Of a stretch of 64,000 bases of DNA, positions 16,821 to 24,351 are shown one piece after another; within the stretch, counting starts at the first letter, position 1, and each line of letters begins with the position of its first letter. The translations under genes were made by a program, and so were the position numbers. This DNA comes from an uncultured Eubacteriales bacterium (GTDB taxonomy: Bacteria > Bacillota > Clostridia > Oscillospirales > CAG-272): positions 1-64,000 of the forward strand of contig URPL01000009.1 in the NCBI GenBank assembly GCA_900549725.1. The letters run 5' to 3'. Below the pieces are notes generated by a model. The model did not search any database. It was given only the letters and a program-made list of their open reading frames with translations, and was not told where the DNA came from.

Positions 16821-17441
16821 TCAGTCCTTGCAGCAAATCAGATCTTTTGCATAGGGCAGCGTTTCGATCGTTTCGCAGAAAGTATGCCATTCCGCCAGGC
16901 GGTGGTGGCGGCGGGCATAATACATGTTGGTCAGGGTTTCGTAGTTCAGCGTGACGGTGCGCAGCTGCTCATAGGAAGAGGGCAGCAGCTGAATCATATC
17001 ATACCAAAGCGCCTTGTCCTTCGTTTCAAGATAGGCAAGCCTTGTTTTTTCGAGATAGGCGATTATCGCATCCAGCTGCTGCAGCGCCGCGGGGGAGAGA
17101 CGGTCATGGCTGAAATCGTCTCTTGAAAACGGCTTTGCATGAATTTTGTGCATGGTGCTGGTTGAATTTGCAACGGTCGCGACCTTATAGGTATCAAATT
17201 CTTTCCACCAATAAAGCGGGGCGGTGATGTCCAGGCTGACAAGAATCTGCCGCATGAATTTGCGCTCGTCGCTGCCCGCGCTGCATAGGCGGCGGCAAAG
17301 GGCAAGATCGTTTTCGCCCATACAAAATGTGCCGCTTGCATCGGTATAGCTGTCGCTTTTTGCCCAGCTGTTCATGGGGTTGCGCGCGCCGCGCAGTGCA
17401 TTTTCAAAATTCATCACGCAGATTTTATCGATTGTTATCAA
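16821..17441 (-). CDS. Conserved hypothetical, divergent ThyX-like fold
   Basis: A 206-residue soluble protein. By eye it follows flavin-dependent thymidylate synthase: FMRQILVSLDITAPLYWWKEF (62-82) parallels the strand-helix before the ThyX motif, and LLPSSYEQLRTVTLNYETL (152-170) with AEWHTF (183-188) parallels the LP-x-x-x-Y-T...W and QW-E region. The diagnostic RHRxxSxNExSxRY motif is replaced by DTYKVATVANSTST (83-96), so thymidylate synthase activity is doubtful. The start is a TTG at 17441 with GGACGGG seven bases upstream; a downstream ATG at 17414 lacks an SD. Similar unnamed proteins occur in Clostridia and, I believe, their phages. Confidence 0.6.
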   Translation of the reverse strand: MITIDKICVMNFENALRGARNPMNSWAKSDSYTDASGTFCMGENDLALCRRLCSAGSDERKFMRQILVSLDITAPLYWWKEFDTYKVATVANSTSTMHKIHAKPFSRDDFSHDRLSPAALQQLDAIIAYLEKTRLAYLETKDKALWYDMIQLLPSSYEQLRTVTLNYETLTNMYYARRHHRLAEWHTFCETIETLPYAKDLICCKD

Positions 17442-17588
17442 AGCAGTGCCCGTCCTTTATTCATATGGATACAGCATCAGTATAGCATAAAGATGCGGGA
17501 AAGAAAAGACTTTTTTATGAATTTTTGCGTCTTTTGCCCGCGCGGGGCGCGGGGAAACGAAAGTTTTTGAAAAAGCGCAAGTTTTCCC

Positions 17589-17617
17589 TTGACAAAACGA
17601 GCATTCTTTAGTATAAT
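17589..17617 (+). promoter_or_regulatory. Consensus promoter of DUF177-rpmF
   Basis: TTGACA (17589-17594), 17-bp spacer and TATAAT (17612-17617), a perfect consensus match. Confidence 0.9.
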
Positions 17618-17659
17618 GCAATATTGAGCGAATGTCGCAGAGAGGAGAGACTGTGGCGC

Positions 17660-18205
17660 ATGAAACTGGATATGCTTCCGCTGCTCAGCGGCGCGCGGCA
17701 AACCGAGCCGATTGCCTATAAGCAGGACGCTGCCAAGCTTCTTCTTGCCGGCGACAATTTCGTTTTTTCCGATGTGACCTTTTCGCAGCCGCTGCGCGTT
17801 GGCGGAGAGGTGATCAACACGGCGGGGTATATGCGTCTGCATCTTGAGGTGACGGTATCCTATGACACACAGTGTGCCCGTTGCCTGTGTCCTTTGCGTC
17901 TTGAAAAAACCTTTACGGTGGACAAGCCGATCGGGCAGACCGCAGGAGCCATGGCGCTTGTAAACGACGAGGACGCGGACGACTATGTGCTCATTGAGAA
18001 CGGCTGCATCGATCTGGATGTGCCGGTGCGCGAGCAGATCGAGGCGGATTTTCCCATGCGCCATTTGTGCAGGGAGGATTGCGCGGGGCTGTGTCCGCAG
18101 TGCGGAAAGAACAAAAATGAGGGGCAGTGCGATTGCAATCTGCATCGCCAGGACCCGCGGCTGCAAAAGTTGGCCGATTTGCTGAAACAAAACGAAACGA
18201 AGTAA
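17660..18205 (+). CDS. DUF177 (YceD family) protein
   Basis: A 181-residue protein of the YceD/DUF177 family, which is widely encoded just upstream of rpmF and linked to 23S rRNA/ribosome assembly; the biochemical role is unsettled. The family Cys pattern is present: CARCLCPL in the middle and CREDCAGLCPQCG near the C-terminus, probably a zinc site. The start at 17660 matches the family's N-terminus; the SD (GAGGAG, 17642-17647) is 12 bases away, longer than usual. rpmF follows after 14 bp. Confidence 0.88.
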   Translation: MKLDMLPLLSGARQTEPIAYKQDAAKLLLAGDNFVFSDVTFSQPLRVGGEVINTAGYMRLHLEVTVSYDTQCARCLCPLRLEKTFTVDKPIGQTAGAMALVNDEDADDYVLIENGCIDLDVPVREQIEADFPMRHLCREDCAGLCPQCGKNKNEGQCDCNLHRQDPRLQKLADLLKQNETK

Positions 18206-18219
18206 GGGAGGAAATAAAA

Positions 18220-18402
18220 ATGGCAGTACCGAAGAGAAAAGTATCGAAAGCGAGAAGAGATAAAAGACGGTCCAGCACATGGAAAATCGATGCGCCGGCT
18301 CTGACGAAGTGCCCGCAGTGCGGCAAGATGGTCCTTGCGCACAGAGTCTGCAAGGCTTGCGGCACCTATGACGGCAAGGTCGTCATCGAAAAACAGGCAT
18401 AA
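18220..18402 (+). CDS. rpmF: 50S ribosomal protein L32
   Basis: The 60-residue L32 begins MAVPKRKVSKARRDKRRS and carries an intact zinc ribbon, C-P-Q-C and C-K-A-C. The start is set by the strong GGGAGG SD and by the family N-terminus; the upstream in-frame codons belong to the DUF177 overlap. Because all four cysteines are present, this is the zinc-binding form. Confidence 0.97.
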   Translation: MAVPKRKVSKARRDKRRSSTWKIDAPALTKCPQCGKMVLAHRVCKACGTYDGKVVIEKQA

Positions 18403-18443
18403 CGCTTGTTGAAAAGGACCGTTAAACGGCGGTCATGGAGAAA

Positions 18444-18505
18444 GCGCGAGGGACTGTCAAACGGAACTGAAACGGTTCTGGGCGGCAGTCCCGCTTTTGT
18501 TTTTC
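18444..18505 (+). terminator. Terminator after rpmF
   Basis: GGGACTG (18450-18456) pairs with CAGTCCC (18486-18492), with a small inner hairpin, then CTTTTGTTTTT. It separates rpmF from the DUF512-der-plsY genes. Confidence 0.65.
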
Positions 18506-18532
18506 TCAAAGGCTTTGGAAAGGAGCGGCGGC

Positions 18533-19855
18533 ATGGTTGAGATTACCGGGGTCACGGCCAATTCCCCTGCACAAAGGGCAGGGCTTGCGGCGGGCGATTT
18601 TTTGTGCAGCGTCGGCGGGCATGAGATCGTCGATGTTTTGGACTATCAGTTTTATATGACGCAGAAAAACCCGGAACTTGTCTATCGCCGCGGAGAAAAA
18701 GAGCATCGCCTGCGCCTGCGCAAGGGGGAATATGAGGATGCGGGGCTTTTGTTTGCCACCTTTTTGATGGATGCGCATCACAGCTGCAAAAACAAATGCA
18801 TTTTCTGCTTCATCGATCAGCTGCCGCGCGGTATGCGCAAGACCCTTTATTTCAAGGACGACGATTCGCGCCTTTCCTTTTTGCAGGGAAACTATATCAC
18901 CCTGACGAACCTTTCCGAGCGGGATGTGGATCGTATTATTGAAATGCATATGTCGCCCGTGCGCGTCTCCGTGCACACGACCGACCCCGTTCTGCGCGTG
19001 AAAATGATGAAAAATCCGCATGCGGGAGAGGTTCTTTCCTATCTCGGGCGGTTTGCAAAAGCGGGGATTGCGCTGGATTGTCAGATCGTTTTGTGCCGTG
19101 ATTATAACGACGGCGCGGCGCTTCTTAAAACCATGCGGGATCTGCTTTCCTATCTTCCGGCGCTGCGCTCCGTCTCCGTTGTTCCCGCAGGGCTGACAAA
19201 GCATCGACAGGGGCTATGCCCGTTGCGCCCCTTTGACCGCGAAAGCGCCGAACAGGCTGTGCATGCAGTGGAGGCGGTTGCACAGGAATGCTTTGAAAAA
19301 TACGGCACGCATATTTTTTATTGCTCGGATGAGCTTTATCTGTGCGCCGGGCTGCCGCTTCCGCCCGCTTCCTATTATGAGGGCTTTGAGCAGCTGGAAA
19401 ACGGCGTCGGCACCATGACGAATATGGAAGCGGAAATTGATGACGAGCTGCCCTATCTTGCGCAGGATTTTCCCCTTGCGCAGCTGCACCATCATCGCAC
19501 GGTGGCAACGGGCACGCTTGCCGCGCCGTTTCTGCAGGCGCAGGCAAAAAAGCTTGCGGCGCTTGCCCCCGGGGTGCGGGTGGATGTGGTCGGCATCAAA
19601 AACGATTTTTTCGGGTATACGGTCACGGTGGCGGGGCTTGTCACCGGCGGGGATCTCGTAGCGCAGCTGCGCGGGCGGGATCTGGGCGAATGCGTTCTTA
19701 TTCCGCGCTGCATGCTGCAGCATGATGCGGATGTTTTTCTGGATGATATGACGCTTACACAGGCGCAGCAGGCGCTCGGCGTGCCGATTTACACAAGCGA
19801 CGGAAGCGGCGCGGATTTTTTACATGCGCTTTTGAAAACGGATTTTACGGAGTAA
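18533..19855 (+). CDS. DUF512 protein with PDZ-like and radical-SAM-like domains
   Basis: A 440-residue cytoplasmic protein. Residues 1-65 form a PDZ-like domain (VTANSPAQRAGLAAGDFL). Cys85, Cys89 and Cys92 form a C-x3-C-x2-C cluster motif (CKNKCIFC), followed by SFLQGNYITLTNL, as in radical SAM enzymes; the C-terminal half is DUF512. The reaction is unknown. The gene order DUF512-der-plsY is conserved in Clostridia. The SD GGAG lies before the ATG at 18533, and the next gene begins 13 bp after the stop. Confidence 0.88.
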   Translation: MVEITGVTANSPAQRAGLAAGDFLCSVGGHEIVDVLDYQFYMTQKNPELVYRRGEKEHRLRLRKGEYEDAGLLFATFLMDAHHSCKNKCIFCFIDQLPRGMRKTLYFKDDDSRLSFLQGNYITLTNLSERDVDRIIEMHMSPVRVSVHTTDPVLRVKMMKNPHAGEVLSYLGRFAKAGIALDCQIVLCRDYNDGAALLKTMRDLLSYLPALRSVSVVPAGLTKHRQGLCPLRPFDRESAEQAVHAVEAVAQECFEKYGTHIFYCSDELYLCAGLPLPPASYYEGFEQLENGVGTMTNMEAEIDDELPYLAQDFPLAQLHHHRTVATGTLAAPFLQAQAKKLAALAPGVRVDVVGIKNDFFGYTVTVAGLVTGGDLVAQLRGRDLGECVLIPRCMLQHDADVFLDDMTLTQAQQALGVPIYTSDGSGADFLHALLKTDFTE

Positions 19856-19868
19856 AAGGAGGGGCACC

Positions 19869-21230
19869 ATGGGAAAACCCATTGTTGCGATCGTCGGCAG
19901 ACCGAATGTCGGCAAAAGCACGCTGTTCAATAAGCTTGCCGGTCAGCGGATTGCGATCGTTGAGGATGTGCCGGGGGTGACCCGCGACCGCATCTATTAT
20001 GAAATCGAATGGAACGGGCGGGCGATGATGCTGGTGGATACCGGCGGAATCGAGCCGAGCAGCGAGGAGGTTATCCCGCGGCAAATGCGCCGCCAGGCGG
20101 AAATTGCCATGGAAACGGCGGATGTGATCATCTTTATGGTGGACGGAAAGGCGGGGCTCACATCGGACGACCGCGAGGTCGCCATGCTGCTCAAGCGCTG
20201 CGGAAAGCCCGTTGTGCTCACGGTGAACAAGATCGATTCCATCGGCGCTTTGCCTATGGAATACTATGAATTTTATGAGCTTGGGTTTGATCATGACCCC
20301 ATCGCGCTTTCCTCGATTCACGGTACGGGCTCGGGCGATCTTTTGGACCGCGTTTTGGAGCTTGCGCCCGCGCAGGAAGAGCCGGAGGCGGAGGAGGGCT
20401 TTATCAAGGTTGCCGTGATCGGTAAGCCCAATGCCGGCAAGAGCTCCATGGTAAACCATTTGCTCGGGCAGGAGAGAATGATCGTTTCCGATATTCCGGG
20501 CACCACGCGTGATGCGATCGATACCCGCTTTGAAAACGAATACGGCAAATATATCTTTATTGATACGGCGGGGCTGCGCCGGCAGAGCCGCGTGGATGAG
20601 CGGGTGGAAAAATTCAGCGTTCTGCGTGCCAAGGCGGCGGTAGAGCGCGCAGATGTCTGCCTGATCATGATCGATGCCGAAAAGGGCATCACGGAGCAGG
20701 ATGAAAAAATCGCCGGGCTTGCACATGAGGCGGGCAAGGCTTCGATTATTGTTGTCAACAAATGGGATCTGATTGAAAAGGACAACGCCACCGTGCGCGA
20801 TTTCACAAAGAAAATCTACGACGCGCTTTCTTATATGACTTATGCGCCGATTTTATTTGTTTCCGCAAAGACGGGGCAGCGTACGGAAAAGCTGTTTGAG
20901 CATATCAATTATGTATACGGGCAGTCGATCTTCCGCGTATCCACAGGCATGCTCAATGAGGTACTTTCCGATGCGACGGCGCGGGTGCAGCCACCGTCCG
21001 ATAAGGGCAAACGGCTGAAGATCTATTATATGACGCAGCAATCCGTCGCCCCGCCGACCTTTGTCGTTTTCTGCAACAATGCGGAGCTGTTTCATTTTTC
21101 TTATCAGCGGTATCTTGAAAATCAGATGCGCGCGGTGTTCGGCTTCCGCGGTGTTCCGATCCGTCTTGTGATCCGGCAGCACGGCGACAATGAGGAGCAA
21201 ATCGTGAAGCGCCGCGGAGGAGATGCATGA
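19869..21230 (+). CDS. der: Ribosome biogenesis GTPase Der (EngA)
   Basis: The 453-residue protein has two tandem GTPase domains, G1 motifs GRPNVGKS near residue 10 and GKPNAGKS near 187, each with DTGG/DTAG and NKID/NKWD motifs, and a C-terminal KH-like domain (LNEVLSDATARVQPPSDKGKRLKIYY). Der is essential for 50S subunit maturation. Its stop overlaps the plsY start (ATGATGG), indicating coupled translation. Confidence 0.97.
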   Translation: MGKPIVAIVGRPNVGKSTLFNKLAGQRIAIVEDVPGVTRDRIYYEIEWNGRAMMLVDTGGIEPSSEEVIPRQMRRQAEIAMETADVIIFMVDGKAGLTSDDREVAMLLKRCGKPVVLTVNKIDSIGALPMEYYEFYELGFDHDPIALSSIHGTGSGDLLDRVLELAPAQEEPEAEEGFIKVAVIGKPNAGKSSMVNHLLGQERMIVSDIPGTTRDAIDTRFENEYGKYIFIDTAGLRRQSRVDERVEKFSVLRAKAAVERADVCLIMIDAEKGITEQDEKIAGLAHEAGKASIIVVNKWDLIEKDNATVRDFTKKIYDALSYMTYAPILFVSAKTGQRTEKLFEHINYVYGQSIFRVSTGMLNEVLSDATARVQPPSDKGKRLKIYYMTQQSVAPPTFVVFCNNAELFHFSYQRYLENQMRAVFGFRGVPIRLVIRQHGDNEEQIVKRRGGDA

Positions 21231-21940
21231 TGGAATTTGCAAGACAAATCCGATACATGGGCATTTATGCCACCCTGTGCGGGGAGGGAGGAACCAATGC
21301 GACTGTATATCTGCTTTTGCTGCTGGCAGGCTGCATTGCGGCATATCTGCTCGGCAGCATCAACAGCGCAATTCTGATCTCCCGCACGAAATATCATGAG
21401 GATATCAGAAATTACGGCAGTAAAAACGCGGGCATGACCAATATGCTGCGCACCTACGGCAAAGGCGCGGGGATTCTCACGCTTGTGCTTGATATGCTGA
21501 AGGCTGTCCTTTCCGTTCTGATTGCGGTGCTTTTGGCAGGGCAGGACGGCGGATACTGCGCCATGGTGTTCTGCATGCTGGGGCATATGTTCCCGCTGTA
21601 TTTTCATTTCAAGGGAGGCAAGGGGGTCGCCGTTGCGGCGGCATCGATCCTTTGCCTGGAGCCGCTTGCGTTTTTGGTCATGGTCGTTGTCTTTGCAGCC
21701 GTTGTGGCGATGACAAAATATGTGTCGCTCGGCTCCGTGATGGCGGCGCTTTTGTACCCGCTGTTTCTCAATCGGCTGTATCTTCTTTTGCACGGGAGCG
21801 ACCCCGGGATTTTTGTTTCGGGCGCTTCTTTGATCGCGGCGCTGCTCGTTGTGATCATGCATCGGGAAAACATTCGGCGTCTTTTGGCAGGCAAGGAAGC
21901 AAAGCTTGATCTGCACGGCAGAAAAAAAGAAGAAAAGTAA
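21227..21940 (+). CDS. plsY: Acyl-phosphate glycerol-3-phosphate acyltransferase PlsY
   Basis: A 237-residue membrane enzyme that acylates glycerol-3-phosphate with acyl-phosphate in phospholipid synthesis. Motifs: AYLLGSINSAILIS, GSKNAGMTNMLRTYGK, the HMFPLYFHFKGGKGVA active-site loop, and a final cytoplasmic tail. The N-terminus is about 25 residues longer than usual; the start at 21227 is taken because GGAGGA precedes it and it overlaps der. About five transmembrane helices are visible. Confidence 0.94.
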   Translation: MMEFARQIRYMGIYATLCGEGGTNATVYLLLLLAGCIAAYLLGSINSAILISRTKYHEDIRNYGSKNAGMTNMLRTYGKGAGILTLVLDMLKAVLSVLIAVLLAGQDGGYCAMVFCMLGHMFPLYFHFKGGKGVAVAAASILCLEPLAFLVMVVVFAAVVAMTKYVSLGSVMAALLYPLFLNRLYLLLHGSDPGIFVSGASLIAALLVVIMHRENIRRLLAGKEAKLDLHGRKKEEK

Positions 21941-21942
21941 GC

Positions 21943-21983
21943 AAAAAAATCGCTTGACGCATTTCGCATCAAGCGATTTTTTT
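21943..21983. terminator. Bidirectional terminator between plsY and the GH30-like gene
   Basis: AAAATCGCTTGA pairs with TCAAGCGATTTT around a 9-base loop, flanked by A and T tracts. It serves both convergent transcripts. Confidence 0.85.
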
Positions 21984-23292
21984 ATACATCGGAAACGGTG
22001 AAAATGCTTCCCGGCAAAGCCAAAAAGCATAGCCCGGTGCAGTCGCGGTTGTCCAGCTTGATCTCATGCGCCGTTACTCTGGCGCAGTCCTCGTATTCCT
22101 GCGTGCGATAGACCTCAAAAGTGCGGTATTTTGCAACTTCGCTGCCGCGCAGGGCAAGGTCAAAATCAAGATAGATCGCTTCGCTTGTCGGGTTGCAGCC
22201 GACCAGGGTGAGCTTTCCGCTTTTTTCATCCGTAAAGGCAAGCACGGGAATGCGCTTGTCCGAGCATTCTGCGCCGATGCGGAAAAAGCCGGGGCGCACA
22301 TAGCGATAGATGTGCTTCAGAGCGTAGTATCGCTTTTTCGGCATGTAAACGGAGAGGCCTGCACGCAGCAGACCGTAGGTGGTCCATTGCTCGTCGTGGT
22401 CGTGATAATTGTCAAAGGCATCCCAAAACAGCGCGCCCTGCATGCCGTCCTGCAGCAGGCGGCAAAGGCGGCGGAACACGGCGAATGAGATTGCATCTTC
22501 CCGCTCCGCGCTTTGGCACAGATCTCCGAATTCCGTCATCCAGAAATGCGCCTGCGGCGCGGTCTTTTGCTGATAGCGGACAAGGTCCTCCATGGAAAGA
22601 TCCCAATAATTATGCATGCCGCAAACGGCAATGCGCCCGCGCAGCGCTTCATTCGGCAGCAGCGCCTGCAAAAACGGCGTGCGGTGATCGCCCTGCTCCG
22701 CAATAACCAAGTTAATATCGCAAAGCCCGGCTGCATCCAGCGCGCGCACAATTGCCTCGCAGCAGGCGGCATATGCCTCTGGCGAGAGAGAGGGCCCCTC
22801 GGGCGGGCCGTAGTCCGTTTCGTTGAGCGGGCCGAAGAGGGTAAAATGCACGCCCTCGCGGCGCAGCCATGCGGCATAGTCAACCGCCATTTTCGCATAG
22901 CCTTCAAAATCGGTCAGCGTTTTTCGGTCCGCGGCGCATAAAAAGGCAGGGGCAATCCCGCTGATTGTGATATACGGCGCAATGCCGCGCTCATTGAGAT
23001 ACAGCGCCAAAGAGCGCGCATTCTGAAAGGGAGGCGTTTGATAAATGCGGTCCAGGTTTTCGCGCTGCAAGGAGGCGCTGCCGCGTGTGTCGTCCGGGTC
23101 GGGCCAGTTGGCTTTGCCATAGGCGTCCAGGCGAAAGAGCGTGGCGCCGAGGTCGTCGATCAGATGGTCGAGCACCGGTCTCAGCGCGCCCATGCCCCAG
23201 TATTTTGCATTGATATTGACCCCAAATCCGTCGATGCGCTGAAAGCGGATCTGCGGGCTTATGCTCAGTTTTGCGGTTTGAATGATATGCAT
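21982..23292 (-). CDS. Glycoside hydrolase, GH30-like clan A
   Basis: A 436-residue TIM-barrel hydrolase without signal peptide. The N-terminus QRIDGFGVNINAKYW recalls GH30, with the acid/base Asn157-Glu158 in GPLNETDYG and the nucleophile Glu254 in FWMTEFGD; LFWDAFDNYHDHDEQW follows. A C-terminal beta-sandwich (about 350-436) fits GH30 architecture. It should cleave beta-linked sugars in the cytoplasm. It is the last gene of the operon GH3-carboxypeptidase-GH30, 10 bp after the previous stop, with an AAGGAG SD. The exact family and substrate are uncertain. Confidence 0.75.
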   Translation of the reverse strand: MHIIQTAKLSISPQIRFQRIDGFGVNINAKYWGMGALRPVLDHLIDDLGATLFRLDAYGKANWPDPDDTRGSASLQRENLDRIYQTPPFQNARSLALYLNERGIAPYITISGIAPAFLCAADRKTLTDFEGYAKMAVDYAAWLRREGVHFTLFGPLNETDYGPPEGPSLSPEAYAACCEAIVRALDAAGLCDINLVIAEQGDHRTPFLQALLPNEALRGRIAVCGMHNYWDLSMEDLVRYQQKTAPQAHFWMTEFGDLCQSAEREDAISFAVFRRLCRLLQDGMQGALFWDAFDNYHDHDEQWTTYGLLRAGLSVYMPKKRYYALKHIYRYVRPGFFRIGAECSDKRIPVLAFTDEKSGKLTLVGCNPTSEAIYLDFDLALRGSEVAKYRTFEVYRTQEYEDCARVTAHEIKLDNRDCTGLCFLALPGSIFTVSDV

Positions 23293-23302
23293 CGGTTTCT
23301 CC

Positions 23303-24334
23303 TTAGGGCTCGGTTATGCTTTCCGCGGCGCCGTTTGCCACACGGTCCAAAAGGGCGCAGGCATCCGCGGCGCGCCCGTCGTCGTCCGCACAGCCCATTA
23401 CAACGGCAAGATAGGTTTTTCCCTGCCGCTCGGCGCAGGCGATGAGGCAATGCCCCGCCGCCTCCGTTGTGCCGGTTTTCACACCGCTTGCCCATGCGCG
23501 GTAATACGGGCTTTGCGCATCCAGCAGGGGATTGGTGTTTTTCCAGGTGATCGAATGGCCCGAGGCAAACACGACATATTTCTGCGGGCATGCAACGGCT
23601 GCCCGGATCGTTTCGTTTTCCAGCGCTGCTTTCGCAATTTTTGCAAGATCGCGCACGGTGGTGTGCTGCCCCGGGGTGTCCCACCCGTCGGGTGAGAGAA
23701 ATACGGAATCCTCGGCGCCGAGCGCATTTGCCTTTTCGTTCATCATTGTGCAGAAATACTCGGCAGCCGCCTGCGCAGGCATGGTATCATCTCCGCTCAC
23801 GGCTCGCGCCGTGTGCACCGCGACGACCCATGCCGCATCGTTGCCCGAGGGCAGCAGCATGCCGTAGATCAAATCCTCAAGGGAGATGACATGCCCCTTT
23901 GCCAAAAGGCACAGGCTGGAGCCGGAATGCACCATGGAAAGCTCATCCCCGACGGCAAAGGCGGTTTCTTTGTCGCAGTTTTCAAGCGCGGTAAGAGCCG
24001 TGAGCAGCTTTGTCAGGCTTGCGGGCGCAACGAAAAAATCGGCGGATTTTTCATACAGCGCCGTTTTGGTTTCCAGGCAATACAGCCCGGCGCTCGGAGC
24101 GCTCAGCTCCGGAAAAGTAAGGGTTTTCCCGGCGGCGGGCCAGGGGGCGCTTGGCGGGGCGGCGGTAACCTCTTCGGTTGTGATTTCCTCCGTTTGGCTT
24201 TGCTCTGTCTGCCCGTGCGGCAAAATCGGCTCCGCCTGCCCGCCGCAGGCGCAGAGCGCGCCTGCAAAAAGGCAAAGGGCAAGGCAGAGAGAAAGCAGCT
24301 TTGAAAAAAGTCGAAGCGCAGCCGTATCGTTCAT
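23303..24334 (-). CDS. Serine-type D-alanyl-D-alanine carboxypeptidase lipoprotein (PBP5/DacA family)
   Basis: A 343-residue penicillin-binding protein that trims the terminal D-Ala from stem peptides. The signal sequence ends in a lipobox with Cys30 (LCAC), then a Thr/Glu/Pro linker. All three active-site motifs are intact: SLTK (105-108), SGN (162-164) and KTG (285-287). It lacks the long C-terminal beta domain and amphipathic anchor of classical PBP5, consistent with lipid anchoring. The start at 24334 follows GGAGG. It sits unexpectedly between two sugar hydrolase genes. Confidence 0.92.
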   Translation of the reverse strand: MNDTAALRLFSKLLSLCLALCLFAGALCACGGQAEPILPHGQTEQSQTEEITTEEVTAAPPSAPWPAAGKTLTFPELSAPSAGLYCLETKTALYEKSADFFVAPASLTKLLTALTALENCDKETAFAVGDELSMVHSGSSLCLLAKGHVISLEDLIYGMLLPSGNDAAWVVAVHTARAVSGDDTMPAQAAAEYFCTMMNEKANALGAEDSVFLSPDGWDTPGQHTTVRDLAKIAKAALENETIRAAVACPQKYVVFASGHSITWKNTNPLLDAQSPYYRAWASGVKTGTTEAAGHCLIACAERQGKTYLAVVMGCADDDGRAADACALLDRVANGAAESITEP

Positions 24335-24351
24335 GAAGGCCTCCCGAACTT

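Noticed and set aside
16821..17441. Prophage remnant around the ThyX-like gene
   Set aside because: Only this one gene recalls phage-carried proteins. The neighbours are ordinary cellular genes with matching composition, and no integrase or structural gene is near.
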